Shown: one piece after another, positions 1-8,135 of the stretch
Numbering within the stretch: the first letter of the stretch is position 1
How the letters are laid out: each line of letters begins with the position of its first letter
Assembly (NCBI RefSeq): GCF_030505195.1
Contig: NZ_CP129672.1
Location: 930,001-994,000, forward strand
Direction: 5' to 3'
Source of the DNA: Comamonas testosteroni
Lineage (GTDB): Bacteria > Pseudomonadota > Gammaproteobacteria > Burkholderiales > Burkholderiaceae_C
DNA: 64,000 bases
The notes under the pieces: generated by a model
Database searches by the model: none
What the model saw: the letters and a program-made list of their open reading frames with translations, nothing else
Told to the model about the DNA's origin: nothing
Program-made: the position numbers and the translations under genes

Positions 1-132
1 GCCTGCGCGACGAACTCGCCGCTCAAGCATGCCGAGTGGCTGGATGACAAGACCGTGCAATGCCTCAAGGAAAAGCCCTTACGCCCCTTGTCTACCTGTT
101 CTGAGAGCCGTAGAAAGCGCCGTCACCGCTAG
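1..132 (+). other. Unrecognised C-terminal coding fragment at window edge
   Basis: An open frame enters from the left edge and runs to a TAG at 130-132. It overlaps the 3' end of the lipoprotein gene on the other strand by about 40 bases. I recognise no family, and the true reading frame cannot be fixed from so short a piece. Confidence 0.2.
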
Positions 133-307
133 TCCAAGGGCGTCCATTGTCGTCAACCAACCAGGAGTCTCGGCCTGCACTCATATTCATTGATCCCATG
201 TTCTGACCGGCCCCCTGAGCAGGCATCGAGCCGGAACTATGCCCCGGCATCATCGAGCACCCCGCCAGCGCGACGGTAACTGCGGCAATTAAAAGTAGCG
301 CTTTCAT
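92..307 (-). CDS. Small methionine-rich lipoprotein
   Basis: A 71-residue protein of unknown function. The ATG at 307 is chosen because GAAGGAG lies 7 bases upstream; the longer upstream open frame lacks such a site. Residues 1-21 look like a lipoprotein signal: charged start, hydrophobic run and the lipobox LAGC, giving a lipidated Cys at about residue 22. The mature part is short and rich in Met, Gly and Ser (MPGHSSGSMPAQG, MGSMNMSAG) and ends with an aromatic tail. Met- and His-rich periplasmic lipoproteins of this kind often sit beside copper or silver resistance genes, but none is visible here, so a metal role is only a guess. Confidence 0.6.
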   Translation of the reverse strand: MKALLLIAAVTVALAGCSMMPGHSSGSMPAQGAGQNMGSMNMSAGRDSWLVDDNGRPWTSGDGAFYGSQNR

Positions 308-424
308 AGCAACTCCTTCAGAAAGTGGAGTCCTACAGAGTAATCTTGCAGAAAGACCCAGCTGTAAATACTTGTTGTCCAACCGCTTTCCTACCCACTT
401 CGTATGACTGCCCACTTTAAAGCG

Positions 425-1648
425 TGCTTTTTCAGGTTCATCGAGGAATTCCGTGGAGATAAGCCCGTTCGTTTTGCAATCTGATGGCAACGAAGCTGAC
501 ATCGGAGAACAAATCAAATGCCGGACTCGACGTTATTGCAGGCTCTTGGCGGTTGGTAGGGCTACATGGTTGAACGTGTGCAGTGGCCACAGGGCGATAG
601 CCACACCGTGTCGATTTATCTGAAGCCGCAGGCCAGCGTCATGCATTGCGAGCGTTGCGGTGCGATAGCTGTGGTGGCCCGCACCTGGAGAAGCTCAGCT
701 GGCTCGTTCGCTACCAGCGCGTCACAGACCGTCTGGCGCAGGCGTGCAGCCAGTTGCTTCGCAGCAGCAGCATCAAGGCGGTAGCGGCCTTCTTCGATCT
801 GGGCTGGCACACCGTCAAGTCCATCGACAAAGCCTTGCTGCTGGCCAACACTGCGCAGCCGCAATGGGATCAGATCGAGTACCTGGCGATGGACGAGTTT
901 GCGCTGCACAAGGGCCATCGCTACGCCACAGTCGTCGTCGACCCCATCAGCCGGCAGGTGCTGTGGGTGGGGCAAGGGCGCTCACGCGAGACGGCCCGCC
1001 AGTTCTTCGAGCAGTTGCCCGCTGGCGTTGCCCAGCGCATTCGCGCAGTTGCTATCGACATGACTACGGCTTACGAGCTGGAGATTAAGGCACACTGCCC
1101 TAACGCCGAGATCGTCTATGACCTGTTCCATGTCGTGGCCAAGTATGGCCGGGAGGTTATCGACCGAGTGCGTGTCGATCAGGCCAACCTGCTGCGCCAA
1201 CAGCCCTCAGCACGTAAGGTGCTCAAATCCAGCCGCTGGCTGCTGCTGCGCAATCGCAACAAGCTGCAGCCTCAACAAGCAGTGCAACTCAAGGAACTGC
1301 TGGCGGCCAATCAACCATTGATGACGGTATACGTCTTGCGCGACTAGCTCAAACAGTTGTGGTTCTACCGTCGTGCGACTTGGGCGCATCGCGCCTGGCG
1401 GCACTGGTGTGATCAAGCCCATCAAAGCGGCATTGCCGCACTGAGCACCTTCGCTCAGCGCTTGCAAAGCTACCTGCACGGGATCATCGCCCGATGCAGG
1501 CATCCGTTGAACACAAGTGTTGTGGAGGGCATCAACAACACCATCAAGGTCATCAAGCGCCGGGCCTATGGCTACCGCGATCAGGACTACTTCTTTCTGA
1601 AGATTCGCGCAGCATTCCCCGGTAATGCGCGATGAACCCAAAAAAGTG
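425..1648 (+). mobile_element. Degenerate ISL3-family insertion sequence
   Basis: The transposase remnant at 566-1635 is flanked by imperfect inverted ends. The right end at about 1629-1648 reads, on the minus strand, ACTTTTTTGGGTTCATCG. The segment 427-443 reads CTTTTTCAGGTTCATCG, matching about 15 of 18 positions in inverted orientation. This gives an element of roughly 1.2 kb, the normal size for a single-gene ISL3 element. The right end abuts the degenerate ssrA-like sequence that starts at about 1652. The transposase is broken, so the copy cannot move on its own. Confidence 0.6.
566..1635 (+). pseudogene. ISL3-family transposase, broken by a frameshift and a stop
   Basis: This was a DDE transposase that cut and pasted its own element. 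The N-terminal zinc-finger part starts at 566 (MVERVQWPQG, CERCG at about residue 30). The rest of the protein continues in another frame from about 650, so there is a frameshift near 660. The second frame carries the core with AMDEFALHKGHRYATVV and VYDLFHVVAKYGREV. An in-frame TAG at 1345-1347 interrupts it, and the reading frame then continues (FYRRATWAHRAWRHW, NTSVVEGINNTIKVIKRRAYGYRD) to 1635. The last segment is the conserved ISL3 C-terminus. Two independent lesions make this a fossil. Confidence 0.85.
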
Positions 1649-1651
1649 GGG

Positions 1652-1839
1652 GATCACTCAGCCAACGCATTGGCTTTTGGCAAGTTGCCCCCACTTGCAC
1701 CCCACTTTGCCTCGGATGCCCATGAACCTCGGCGGATGACCAAGGAAGTCAAATTGTTGATTTACCAAATAAAAATGGCGTTCACTGGACTTCAGTGAAC
1801 GCCATTGGACGCTGGCTGTCGGAAATTGAACCCGCGTCC
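1652..1839. repeat. Degenerate copy of the ssrA 3'-end junction (att-like, copy A)
   Basis: This block matches, with many substitutions, the sequence next to the intact tmRNA gene at about 39398-39582. Shared parts are the poly-C stretch (gcccccacttgcacccc), the words around cctcggatgccc, the segment tgttgatttacca and a hairpin (TGGCGTTCACTG 1776-1787, CAGTGAACGCCA 1793-1804). It ends with AATTGAACCCGCGTCC at 1824-1839, identical to 39567-39582 inside the tmRNA T arm. It therefore looks like an old attachment junction left by an element that integrated into ssrA. The hairpin followed by A-rich sequence would be a terminator for minus-strand transcription. Confidence 0.7.
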
Positions 1840-2144
1840 ACACTTGGCTCCATGCGGCACTCAGGGCATCGGTGCGAAATCGGTGCGATTTGTCCCCTTC
1901 ACACGAGACGGCAGGACACCGACAGCGCTTTGTGCAGCTCCAGCGCCGTGGCTTTATTGCCGGAAATTGAGCCTTCCGAGCATGTGATTGCGGGTTATTT
2001 GCATCATTTCGAAACACAGCAAACACCGTTCGAGCACCGCTAAATAGCTCATACCGCACGAGACTCAAGATCCCCCGCGCAAGGCGTTCCAGTTTGATTC
2101 CGGCCCCGGGACACCAGAGATGTAATGCTATAACCTTTGAAGAC

Positions 2145-2175
2145 GTTCCGGGAACTGTTCCGGCATGTGTTCCGG
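2145..2175. repeat. Three GTTCCGG repeats at 12-bp spacing
   Basis: GTTCCGG occurs at 2145-2151, 2157-2163 and 2169-2175, an exact 12-base period that puts the copies on one helix face. The arrangement resembles the TGTTCCCAA array next to the intact integrase (37784-37825), so it may be the counterpart protein-binding array of the eroded element. Confidence 0.5.
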
Positions 2176-2183
2176 TTTTTAGC

Positions 2184-2226
2184 AAAAAATTGCCTGCACG
2201 ATGACGCATCTTGCAGGCAATTTTTT
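2184..2226. terminator. Bidirectional intrinsic terminator
   Basis: A perfect 15-bp inverted repeat (2184-2198 and 2212-2226, loop 13 bases) is GC-rich in the middle and has a six-base A run and T run at its outer ends. It can terminate transcription in both directions. No intact gene ends directly beside it. Confidence 0.75.
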
Positions 2227-2358
2227 CAGCTTACAAAGTTCAAGGCTGTGGATATCCAGACACCATTGATCACACTTTGGTAAGCCACTGAGCTAAGTGC
2301 CGGAGCGGCTCTTTTGAGACACTCAAAAGTCACGCTGACACAAAGCCTGCCCCCTTAC

Positions 2359-2505
2359 CTACTTGTTTTCAACCAGTGCCTCAGACGCCAAGACTGGCGC
2401 AGCTGTTTCGGACCCTGTAGCTTTGCGCTGAGCCTTCTCAGCCTTCTTTTTCTTTTTCTCGAGCTCCCGCTGCCTTTTTTCGAATTGGTAGTTGGGTTTT
2501 GGCAT
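2359..2505 (-). CDS. Small lysine-rich protein
   Basis: A 48-residue protein starts at the ATG at 2505, with AAGGA 9 bases upstream, and ends at TAG 2359. It begins MPKPNYQFEKRQRELEKKKK and continues with an Ala/Lys/Glu stretch predicted to be a charged helix, then a Thr/Ala/Val-rich tail. Short proteins with an MPKPNY-like start and a Lys-rich helix occur in related bacteria without assigned function; that recollection is from memory and unchecked. Third-position choice and a clear ribosome site support translation. A nucleic-acid or ribosome association would fit the charge but is speculative. Confidence 0.55.
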   Translation of the reverse strand: MPKPNYQFEKRQRELEKKKKKAEKAQRKATGSETAAPVLASEALVENK

Positions 2506-2652
2506 CAGGCGATTCCTTAGTGGTTTAAGTTACCCACCATAACCGATGTACCGTCCTGGGGAGTCTTAATTCGCCCGGAAGTGTTTTTTTGTTTTACGTC
2601 CAGCTCAACTCAACGGCCTAAAAGCCGTAGCTATGGTCCCGCTCACTGGAAC

Positions 2653-2681
2653 AAAAGCGCCCTCGAGCTGAGGGCGCTTTT
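2653..2681 (-). terminator. Intrinsic terminator
   Basis: AAAAGCGCCCT at 2653-2663 pairs perfectly with AGGGCGCTTTT at 2671-2681 around a 7-base loop. Just upstream on the minus strand, 2700-2735 encodes a gene tail reading YGKDGYGGDY and a stop, so the hairpin probably ended that now lost gene. It could work in both directions. Confidence 0.65.
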
Positions 2682-2782
2682 CTTGGGTCCGTCGCTAGAT
2701 CAGTAGTCACCGCCATAGCCATCTTTGCCGTATCAACACCTGACCCTCTAATGGATTCCAGATCAGCCCTCCTTTAGATTTA

Positions 2783-2798
2783 CTGTATAAATCAACAG
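2783..2798. promoter_or_regulatory. LexA-type SOS box
   Basis: The sequence CTGT-ATAAATCA-ACAG matches the gamma/betaproteobacterial LexA consensus CTGT-N8-ACAG exactly. It lies 25 bases upstream of an ATG at 2824, but the frame from there stops after about 10 codons, so the SOS gene it once controlled appears deleted or decayed. Confidence 0.55.
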
Positions 2799-2990
2799 TT
2801 TTTTTGAATAGAAGGGCCTTGAGATGTCATCGACCCATGGATGCCTCGGCGTGTGACCGGACCGGAGCTTGGGCCGGCGCTTAAGACTCTGCCCACCGCT
2901 GGCCGCGAGTCGCCTGCATCGACCCATTGACACCATGATGCTGGGGCACGTGCGCCTGATCTACGCACTACACAAATCCAATATGCACCG

Positions 2991-3254
2991 GTGGGCCACC
3001 CAGTACTTCTGGGGGCTGTCCACGCCGAAGTAATCTCAACGCTCAGCCCTCACGAAGTGAGAGATGAAATGCTGGCGCGCTGGTTGCGATGGTCTGAAGA
3101 TCGATTAAACGAAGGTGATGTTTCGACGCTGGGCACCTCTGCTCGCGCGTTTTACGAATCTCTGCTACCGGTCTGCCCACTGAAAATCCACGCGCCCTAC
3201 CCTCAGCCCCTAGCACTCCTGAAGAAGTGGATCACCGAAGATGCTCAGCACTGA
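2991..3254 (+). CDS. Hypothetical protein, possibly a remnant
   Basis: An 87-residue open frame (VISTLSPHEVRDEMLARWLRWSEDRLNEGD) of normal composition for this genome. I recognise no domain. Its stop TGA at 3252-3254 overlaps the next frame, which starts at 3241. No clear ribosome site precedes 2991, and the region between the SOS box and here holds several short broken frames, so the real start may be missing. It could be the C-terminal part of a larger lost protein. Confidence 0.35.
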   Translation: MGHPVLLGAVHAEVISTLSPHEVRDEMLARWLRWSEDRLNEGDVSTLGTSARAFYESLLPVCPLKIHAPYPQPLALLKKWITEDAQH

Positions 3255-3465
3255 CCGGCCACTCACAGAGCAGACATATCCAACACTGCTGCGCACCCCC
3301 GGCAGATATGGCTTTCCCAATGAACGCATCCTGCCTGGCAGCGCCAGCGACTACATCACAGAAGCAGTTCACCCCGGATGGATGCTTGGGATCACCACTG
3401 GCGACGAGATTGTGTATTTCGGGCCCGGCCCGGCAGGTGTTGTGTCCTCCCCTGCACCCTTTTGA
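3241..3465 (+). CDS. Hypothetical protein overlapping the preceding frame
   Basis: A 74-residue frame starts within the last codons of the previous frame (14-base overlap), as in coupled gene pairs. The sequence includes RYGFPNERILPGSASDYITEA and GWMLGITTGDEIVYFGPG, which looks like compact beta structure, but I recognise no family. With its neighbour it may be a small two-gene unit or two pieces of one gene separated by a frameshift. Confidence 0.3.
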   Translation: MLSTDRPLTEQTYPTLLRTPGRYGFPNERILPGSASDYITEAVHPGWMLGITTGDEIVYFGPGPAGVVSSPAPF

Positions 3466-3664
3466 GTTCTGAGCGCAGGTCCGTAACGACCCATTACTCG
3501 TTAGTGAGATCGATGACTGCTTACGAGCTGTTTTGTAGCTTTCATCTTTGCAGTCCCGCTCAGGATTCGTCGAACTGATTGGATGGCGTGAAGTTCTACA
3601 GACCACCCCTTTTCAATGGGGTGGCGTTCATCGGAGAAGCTGTTGTCGAGCGCTCTGTGCGTGA

Positions 3665-4564
3665 TCAGCAGTTCACATGAAGGGCGAGCAAGCGGTTCTT
3701 CAGGGATTCAGCGGCAGGACTAAGCACACGCTCTCGCTTCTGTATCAAGCCTAAAGTCCGCCACAACTGAGGCTCGATGAGTGGTACACCGCAGACCCTA
3801 GGATTGCACTCAGGCAGGGCAAGCTGCGGGATGGCAGCCATTCCCAAACCTGCTTCGACAAGAGCCAGAGCCCCAGTTACGTGATTGCACTCGTACCAAG
3901 CCATTGGCTGCTCGAGCAGGCCTGCCATGACTTGGTCCAAAAGCAGTCGATTGCTGCTCTGGTGCGATACGGATACGAGACGCACTCCGGCAAGCTCTGA
4001 CCACGCCACCTCTGAGCGGCATGCCCAAGCATGACTGCGCAGCATCGCCAACACATATCGCTCGCGTGCCAATGTCTCGAACTGAATTCCGGGTTCCTGA
4101 CTTCCCGTAAAGCTGAGCCCAAAATCAGCTCGTCCCCTTACCACGGCATCCAAGACATGGCTAGCATTCTCGTCAATGACGTGAACTTGCACATCCGGGT
4201 ACTCATCGGCGAAGGCGCGCAATGCGTTCGGCAAAAGATGGTTTGCCACTGATGGAATGCAAGCCACTGTCACCGATCCCCGGCGAGTCACGGCCTGATC
4301 GCTGATGCGCTGCGCTGCGGTCTCGAGGCTCTCCAACGCTGCGCGCGCCTCAGTCAGAAATTCCTGACCAATTGCGGTCAACTGGACATGCCTGGTGGTG
4401 CGCTCAAGCAGCTTGGCTCCAAGTGCTTCCTCCAGACGCTCCACCCTGCGACTCAACGCCGGCGCAGACAAAAAAAGACGCTCCGCAGCTACACGAAAGC
4501 TTGAATTCTCTGCCGTGGCGACAAACGCCTGTAGCTCGGCAATATCGAATTTAATGCATCCCAT
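3665..4564 (-). CDS. LysR-family transcriptional regulator
   Basis: A 299-residue DNA-binding regulator, the usual length for the family. Residues about 5-65 form the winged helix-turn-helix (ELQAFVATAENSSFRVAAERL, SAPALSRRVERLEEALGAKLLERTTR). Residues about 95-295 are the periplasmic-binding-protein-like effector domain. It is divergent from a Bug-type solute receptor 86 bases away, the common layout in which the regulator controls the receptor in response to an organic acid. The ATG at 4564 lacks a good ribosome site and lies on the edge of a perfect inverted repeat (4564-4588), suggesting autorepression at the start codon. The ligand is unknown. Confidence 0.88.
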   Translation of the reverse strand: MGCIKFDIAELQAFVATAENSSFRVAAERLFLSAPALSRRVERLEEALGAKLLERTTRHVQLTAIGQEFLTEARAALESLETAAQRISDQAVTRRGSVTVACIPSVANHLLPNALRAFADEYPDVQVHVIDENASHVLDAVVRGRADFGLSFTGSQEPGIQFETLARERYVLAMLRSHAWACRSEVAWSELAGVRLVSVSHQSSNRLLLDQVMAGLLEQPMAWYECNHVTGALALVEAGLGMAAIPQLALPECNPRVCGVPLIEPQLWRTLGLIQKRERVLSPAAESLKNRLLALHVNC

Positions 4565-4588
4565 GCAATAGTTTAATCATATATTGCA
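4564..4588. promoter_or_regulatory. LysR-type operator, TGCAATA-N11-TATTGCA
   Basis: A perfect 7-bp inverted repeat with an 11-base spacer, matching the T-N11-A form of LysR binding sites. It lies in the intergenic region between the divergent LysR gene and the Bug receptor gene and touches the LysR start codon. Binding here could repress the regulator and control the receptor. Confidence 0.6.
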
Positions 4589-4650
4589 ATTTACAGAATA
4601 GTCCTGGAAATTTACCATCGCCGTTGATAACGACTCGATCAGGAGACAAC

Positions 4651-5619
4651 ATGCAACGACGCCCTCTCGTACTGGCTGCCGCATTGGCCGCCTGCCTGCC
4701 GCTCGCCGGTGCCAATGCCCAGGACTTCCCCCCCAAAAGACCGGTCACCATGGTTGTCGGCTTTGCCGCAGGCGGTTCGGCCGATATCGCGGCACGCATC
4801 ATTGCCAAGAAGCTCGGCGAAAACATAGGCCAGAGCGTGGTCGTGGATAACAAGCCTGGTGCCGGCGGCAATCTGGCGCATGCCCAGGTTGCCCATGGAC
4901 CTACCGATGGCTCTGTCTTGCTGTTCGGCTCCATCGGCCCCTTGAGCATCTCGCCACACTTCATGAAGGTGAGCTACGACCCGCTAAAGGATCTCGCACC
5001 CATCACTATGGGCGTGACCTTTCCCAACGTTCTGGTGGTGCCTGCAAGCAAAGGCATCAAAACCCTAAGCGAGTTTGTGGCTGCCGCCAAGCGTGAACCG
5101 GGCAAACTGGACTTTGCCTCTACGGGCCCTGGATCAGCTGCCCACTTGGCCGGCGAACTGCTTAACGACATTGCAAAGATCGACACGGTTCACATTCCCT
5201 ATAAGGGTGGAGCCCCCGCTTTACAGGATGTCCTGGGCGGACGCGTCAGCTCTTTCTATGCAGCACCACCCACAGCGCTGCCGCATATCGAGTCGGGCAA
5301 GCTCATTCCGCTGGCAACCACCGGACTGACACGACCAGCCTACCTGCCCAATGTGCCCACCGTCGCAGAGACCTATCCCGGCTTTAACGCCACTAACTGG
5401 TATGCGTTCGTTGCGCCAGGGAAAACACCCAAGCCGCTACTGGACAGATGGAATGTCGAGCTCGTGAAGGTGTTGAACGCACCTGACGTGCGAGCAAGCC
5501 TGCTTAAACACGGCCAAACTGCAGCTCCAACATCACGAGAAGAATTGGCCAAATTCATTTCCACAGAGAACGAAAAATGGAGTCGCATCATCCGTGAACG
5601 AAAAATCACGGCAGATTAA
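4651..5619 (+). CDS. Bug-family tripartite tricarboxylate receptor (TctC-like)
   Basis: A 322-residue periplasmic solute-binding protein of the Bug/TctC family, which is greatly expanded in Burkholderiales. The start at 4651 is chosen for AGGAGA 5 bases upstream. Residues 1-23 are a Sec signal (MQRRPLVLAAALAACLPLAG, then ANAQD). Family hallmarks are KRPVTMVVGFAAGGSADIAAR, VVVDNKPGAGGN, the MGVTFPNVLVV segment and the IPYKGGAPALQDVLGG loop. Such receptors bind carboxylated ligands and normally pass them to TctAB membrane proteins. No tctA or tctB gene is in the window, so this is an orphan receptor, as is common. The ligand cannot be told from sequence. Confidence 0.9.
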   Translation: MQRRPLVLAAALAACLPLAGANAQDFPPKRPVTMVVGFAAGGSADIAARIIAKKLGENIGQSVVVDNKPGAGGNLAHAQVAHGPTDGSVLLFGSIGPLSISPHFMKVSYDPLKDLAPITMGVTFPNVLVVPASKGIKTLSEFVAAAKREPGKLDFASTGPGSAAHLAGELLNDIAKIDTVHIPYKGGAPALQDVLGGRVSSFYAAPPTALPHIESGKLIPLATTGLTRPAYLPNVPTVAETYPGFNATNWYAFVAPGKTPKPLLDRWNVELVKVLNAPDVRASLLKHGQTAAPTSREELAKFISTENEKWSRIIRERKITAD

Positions 5620-6530
5620 CTGAGCGGCAAGTCGACACGGATTGCAAAAGATCGATGGAAACGATGGAGGCCTCAAGCCTGGCACCGCGCACAGAAGCGG
5701 TATTTTGGTCCCGTGGGACGTGGATCCATGCAGTTCGGCACCTGGGCGCTCATTCAGCTCAATGACGGGTGTTGGCGCTTCCTGCAGTTTTGACACAGGG
5801 ACGCGAAGGAATCCAATCAGTCTGGAGCGTTCACTGTTTCTAGCCGGTCGGCGCGAGCAATCTCCGATCGAGCCAGTGCAGCCCTTCACGTACTGTCGCC
5901 CTAGGTCCGGTTTGCAGAAGTTGCTGAAAGTGCAGACGCGCAAGCCCTCTCGGTACCAGACAGGACGGATGGTTTTGGTAAATGCTTAAAAGAGCGGAAA
6001 CTGGAAGCAAACTACAGCTTCCAGTTTCAAGATGCTTGATAGATCAGTTTGAAGAGTTGCTGGGCTGCTGAAGTCCAAGTTTCTTGGCTGCACTGGCTTC
6101 GAGGTTGGCGCGCTCTTAATCCAGGAACCGATTCCGCTCCGGCGGAACGCATGTCAACTATCAGCAAACCGATCGTTCTGATCTTCTCGTTCAGGTGCTG
6201 GGTGACACTGTCGTGATAACTGGTCGACAGATGCTGGTCGCAGTCAGAAAAGATGGAAGCGACACTGTTCGGATTGACTCGCAGGTTCTTCAAGCCTGAA
6301 CCGAAAACGAGGGCCAGTGGCATCAAACTGCCTTTGAGGCAACTCTCACGAAAATGAGCATTTCGTCGCAACTGTAGGGTCGCATGTTAACTGGATGCCG
6401 TCAGAAGCCGTTGTTCATTTCGTGCCCCTATATGACCGCTTCTGGCGGCGGATTCAACCGTTCCCAGTCGTACGCCTAGGAGCTGCGTCCAGCTCTGAGA
6501 GAATCGCGCCATGACCGATGAACTCCGATC
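5620..6530. other. Gene-poor stretch with no recognisable gene
   Basis: About 0.9 kb holds only short conflicting open frames on both strands. The only clear structure is the hairpin at 5998-6027. A minus-strand frame at 6027-6371 (114 codons) has no recognisable domain or convincing start. The stretch looks like eroded DNA. Confidence 0.5.
5998..6027. terminator. Perfect 11-bp hairpin, terminator-like
   Basis: AAACTGGAAGC (5998-6008) pairs with GCTTCCAGTTT (6017-6027) around an 8-base loop. The T tract is short, so termination would be weak. It lies 380 bases past the Bug receptor stop. Confidence 0.4.
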
Positions 6531-6764
6531 CACACCGTCCACAAGCGCGTTTGCCAAACCTTCCTGAGGCACTGGAAGGCCCACAAGAACGCCTATCTAA
6601 AGCTGATCAAGGTGACGCAGGAAGAGTTGCGCCAGTTCAACATCGTCATCTCCTTTGGTAGGCCCAATGAGATGAGGGGCGTGCCAATTGAAATCGACCC
6701 CAGCACCACATGAGTGATGATTGCGGTCGATGGGACGGAAATGTCCTTGGATGAGGGCTACTAA
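6531..6764 (+). pseudogene. Fossil 3' end of an unidentified gene (repeat copy R1)
   Basis: An open reading pattern without start encodes HTVHKRVCQTFLRHWKAHKN, then LKLIKVTQEELRQFNIVISF, GRPNEMRGVPIEIDPSTT, a TGA, VMIAVDGTEMSLDEGY and a TAA. The last 25 codons recur as R2 (9686-9763, where the TGA is a Gly codon) and R3 (11222-11272). The copies keep codon-level similarity and the same stop position, so they descend from one protein-coding 3' end. I do not recognise the protein family. Confidence 0.5.
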
Positions 6765-6914
6765 AGCGGCCACGAGTTACAGCGTCACGGAACATTTTCA
6801 AAAAAATTTGCACCGGGTGCATCCAAACATCGATCTCGTGGGTAGTACCTGCAGCAACACAAGCAACGTGCTGCTTCAGTGAATCCTTCCAACCGATCTA
6901 ATTGGAGAATCTCG

Positions 6915-7490
6915 ATGTCGACCACTCGCTTCACATACCGCCTCGCCGCCTTTGCTGCCATCACTTCAGCAGCAGCCCTGCTCACTGCATGCGGCTCGAT
7001 GAAGTCGCCAGCCAGCAGCTTCTCTCAGGCTTCGCTGCCTGCCCCCATACAGGTTCCCGCAGGTCACAAGGTAGCCTGGGAAACGGTTGGCAGTGGTGAC
7101 ATCACCTATGAGTGCCGGGACAAGGCCAATGCACCCGGCCAAACCGAATGGGTCTTCGTCGGTCCCGATGCGGTGTTGAAAGATCGCTCCGGCAAGACCG
7201 TGGGCCGCTACTACGGACCTCCCGCAACCTGGGAAGCCAATGACGGCTCCAAGCTCACGGCTACGCAACTTGCAGTCGCACCATCTAGCCCTGGCAGCTT
7301 GCCCTATCAGTTGGTAAAGGCTAATCCCGCCATGGGTGCCGGCGCGCTGGTAGACGTTAGCTACATCCAGCGCGTCGCGCTCCAAGGGGGTGTTGCTCCT
7401 GCAGACAAACCCTGCACCACAGCCACCAAAGGCCAGAAGACCATGGTCAAGTACCAAGCCGATTACATTTTTTGGAAACCCACGATGTAA
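6915..7490 (+). CDS. DUF3455 lipoprotein
   Basis: A 191-residue exported protein of the DUF3455 family. The start at 6915 follows GGAGA with 7-base spacing. A lipoprotein signal covers residues 1-28 and ends in LLTACG. The family region (about 45-190) shows PAGHKVAWETVGSGDITYEC, the TEWVFVGPDAVLKDRSGKTVG strand pair, YYGPPATWEANDGSK and the final YQADYIFWKP. The biochemical role is unknown; members are typically small envelope proteins found near ECF sigma and fasciclin genes. Here it is followed 27 bases later by an ECF sigma gene, suggesting one co-regulated envelope unit with the anti-sigma and fasciclin genes. Confidence 0.82.
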   Translation: MSTTRFTYRLAAFAAITSAAALLTACGSMKSPASSFSQASLPAPIQVPAGHKVAWETVGSGDITYECRDKANAPGQTEWVFVGPDAVLKDRSGKTVGRYYGPPATWEANDGSKLTATQLAVAPSSPGSLPYQLVKANPAMGAGALVDVSYIQRVALQGGVAPADKPCTTATKGQKTMVKYQADYIFWKPTM

Positions 7491-7517
7491 GGTTTTGCAA
7501 CGGCATGACTAGAATGG

Positions 7518-8135
7518 TTGAAGGATTTATCTCTATTTCCCTCTCATCTTCTATTTGTGCCGCCTGCTGCTGCCCTCCAAGACGACGCTTTCGACCACGA
7601 CGCTGCGCTGCAAGCCTGTGCGCGAGGTGATCTCCAAGCTCTGCGCAGCATCTATGAGCGCGAAACCCGCTATCTGCTAGGTGTTGCTCTCAGAATAGTT
7701 CGTGACCGCGCTACGGCAGAGGATGTGCTTCACGACGCTTTTGTGTCCATCTGGGAACGTGCATCGAGCTTCGACGCCAGCCGTGGTGCTGGCCGAGGCT
7801 GGATTTACAGCATCGTCAGACATGCTGCCCTGAATCGAGTGCGCAATAGTGCGCGAGAGACCGTGCTGGATGAACCGGCTACAGCGCACATGGATGCACA
7901 GGCGGCTTTTGCGGCCTGGCAGGAAAGTGGCGATGAGCTTGCGCGACAGGCAGCGCTTGGCCGTCTCGGGCATTGCCTGGACGGTTTGGAGCCTGCACGC
8001 CGCGCCTGCTTGCTGCACGCTTATGTTGACGGCTGCACACACAGTGAAATTGCCGAGAGGGTGCAAGCCCCTTTGGGCACAGTAAAAGCCTGGATTCAGC
8101 GCGCACTGCGCGCACTGCGGGAATGCATGCAATGA
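7518..8135 (+). CDS. ECF-type RNA polymerase sigma factor
   Basis: A 205-residue group IV sigma factor. Region 2 spans about residues 36-100 (LRSIYERETRYLLGVALRIV, AEDVLHDAFVSIWERA, then GWIYSIVRHAALNRVR) and region 4 about 145-200 (ARRACLLHAYVDGCTHSEIA, then PLGTVKAWIQRALRALRE). The frame opens with TTG at 7518; no strong ribosome site or ATG lies nearby, and GTG at 7557 is an alternative. Its stop overlaps the anti-sigma start in ATGA, so the two are translationally coupled. It probably directs its own operon and the downstream fasciclin gene when released from the anti-sigma factor. Confidence 0.88.
   Translation: MKDLSLFPSHLLFVPPAAALQDDAFDHDAALQACARGDLQALRSIYERETRYLLGVALRIVRDRATAEDVLHDAFVSIWERASSFDASRGAGRGWIYSIVRHAALNRVRNSARETVLDEPATAHMDAQAAFAAWQESGDELARQAALGRLGHCLDGLEPARRACLLHAYVDGCTHSEIAERVQAPLGTVKAWIQRALRALRECMQ

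Noticed and set aside
1658..2209. A 183-codon minus-strand frame across the att-like block
   Set aside because: It runs through the ssrA-derived repeat, hairpin and GTTCCGG array, so coding use is implausible.
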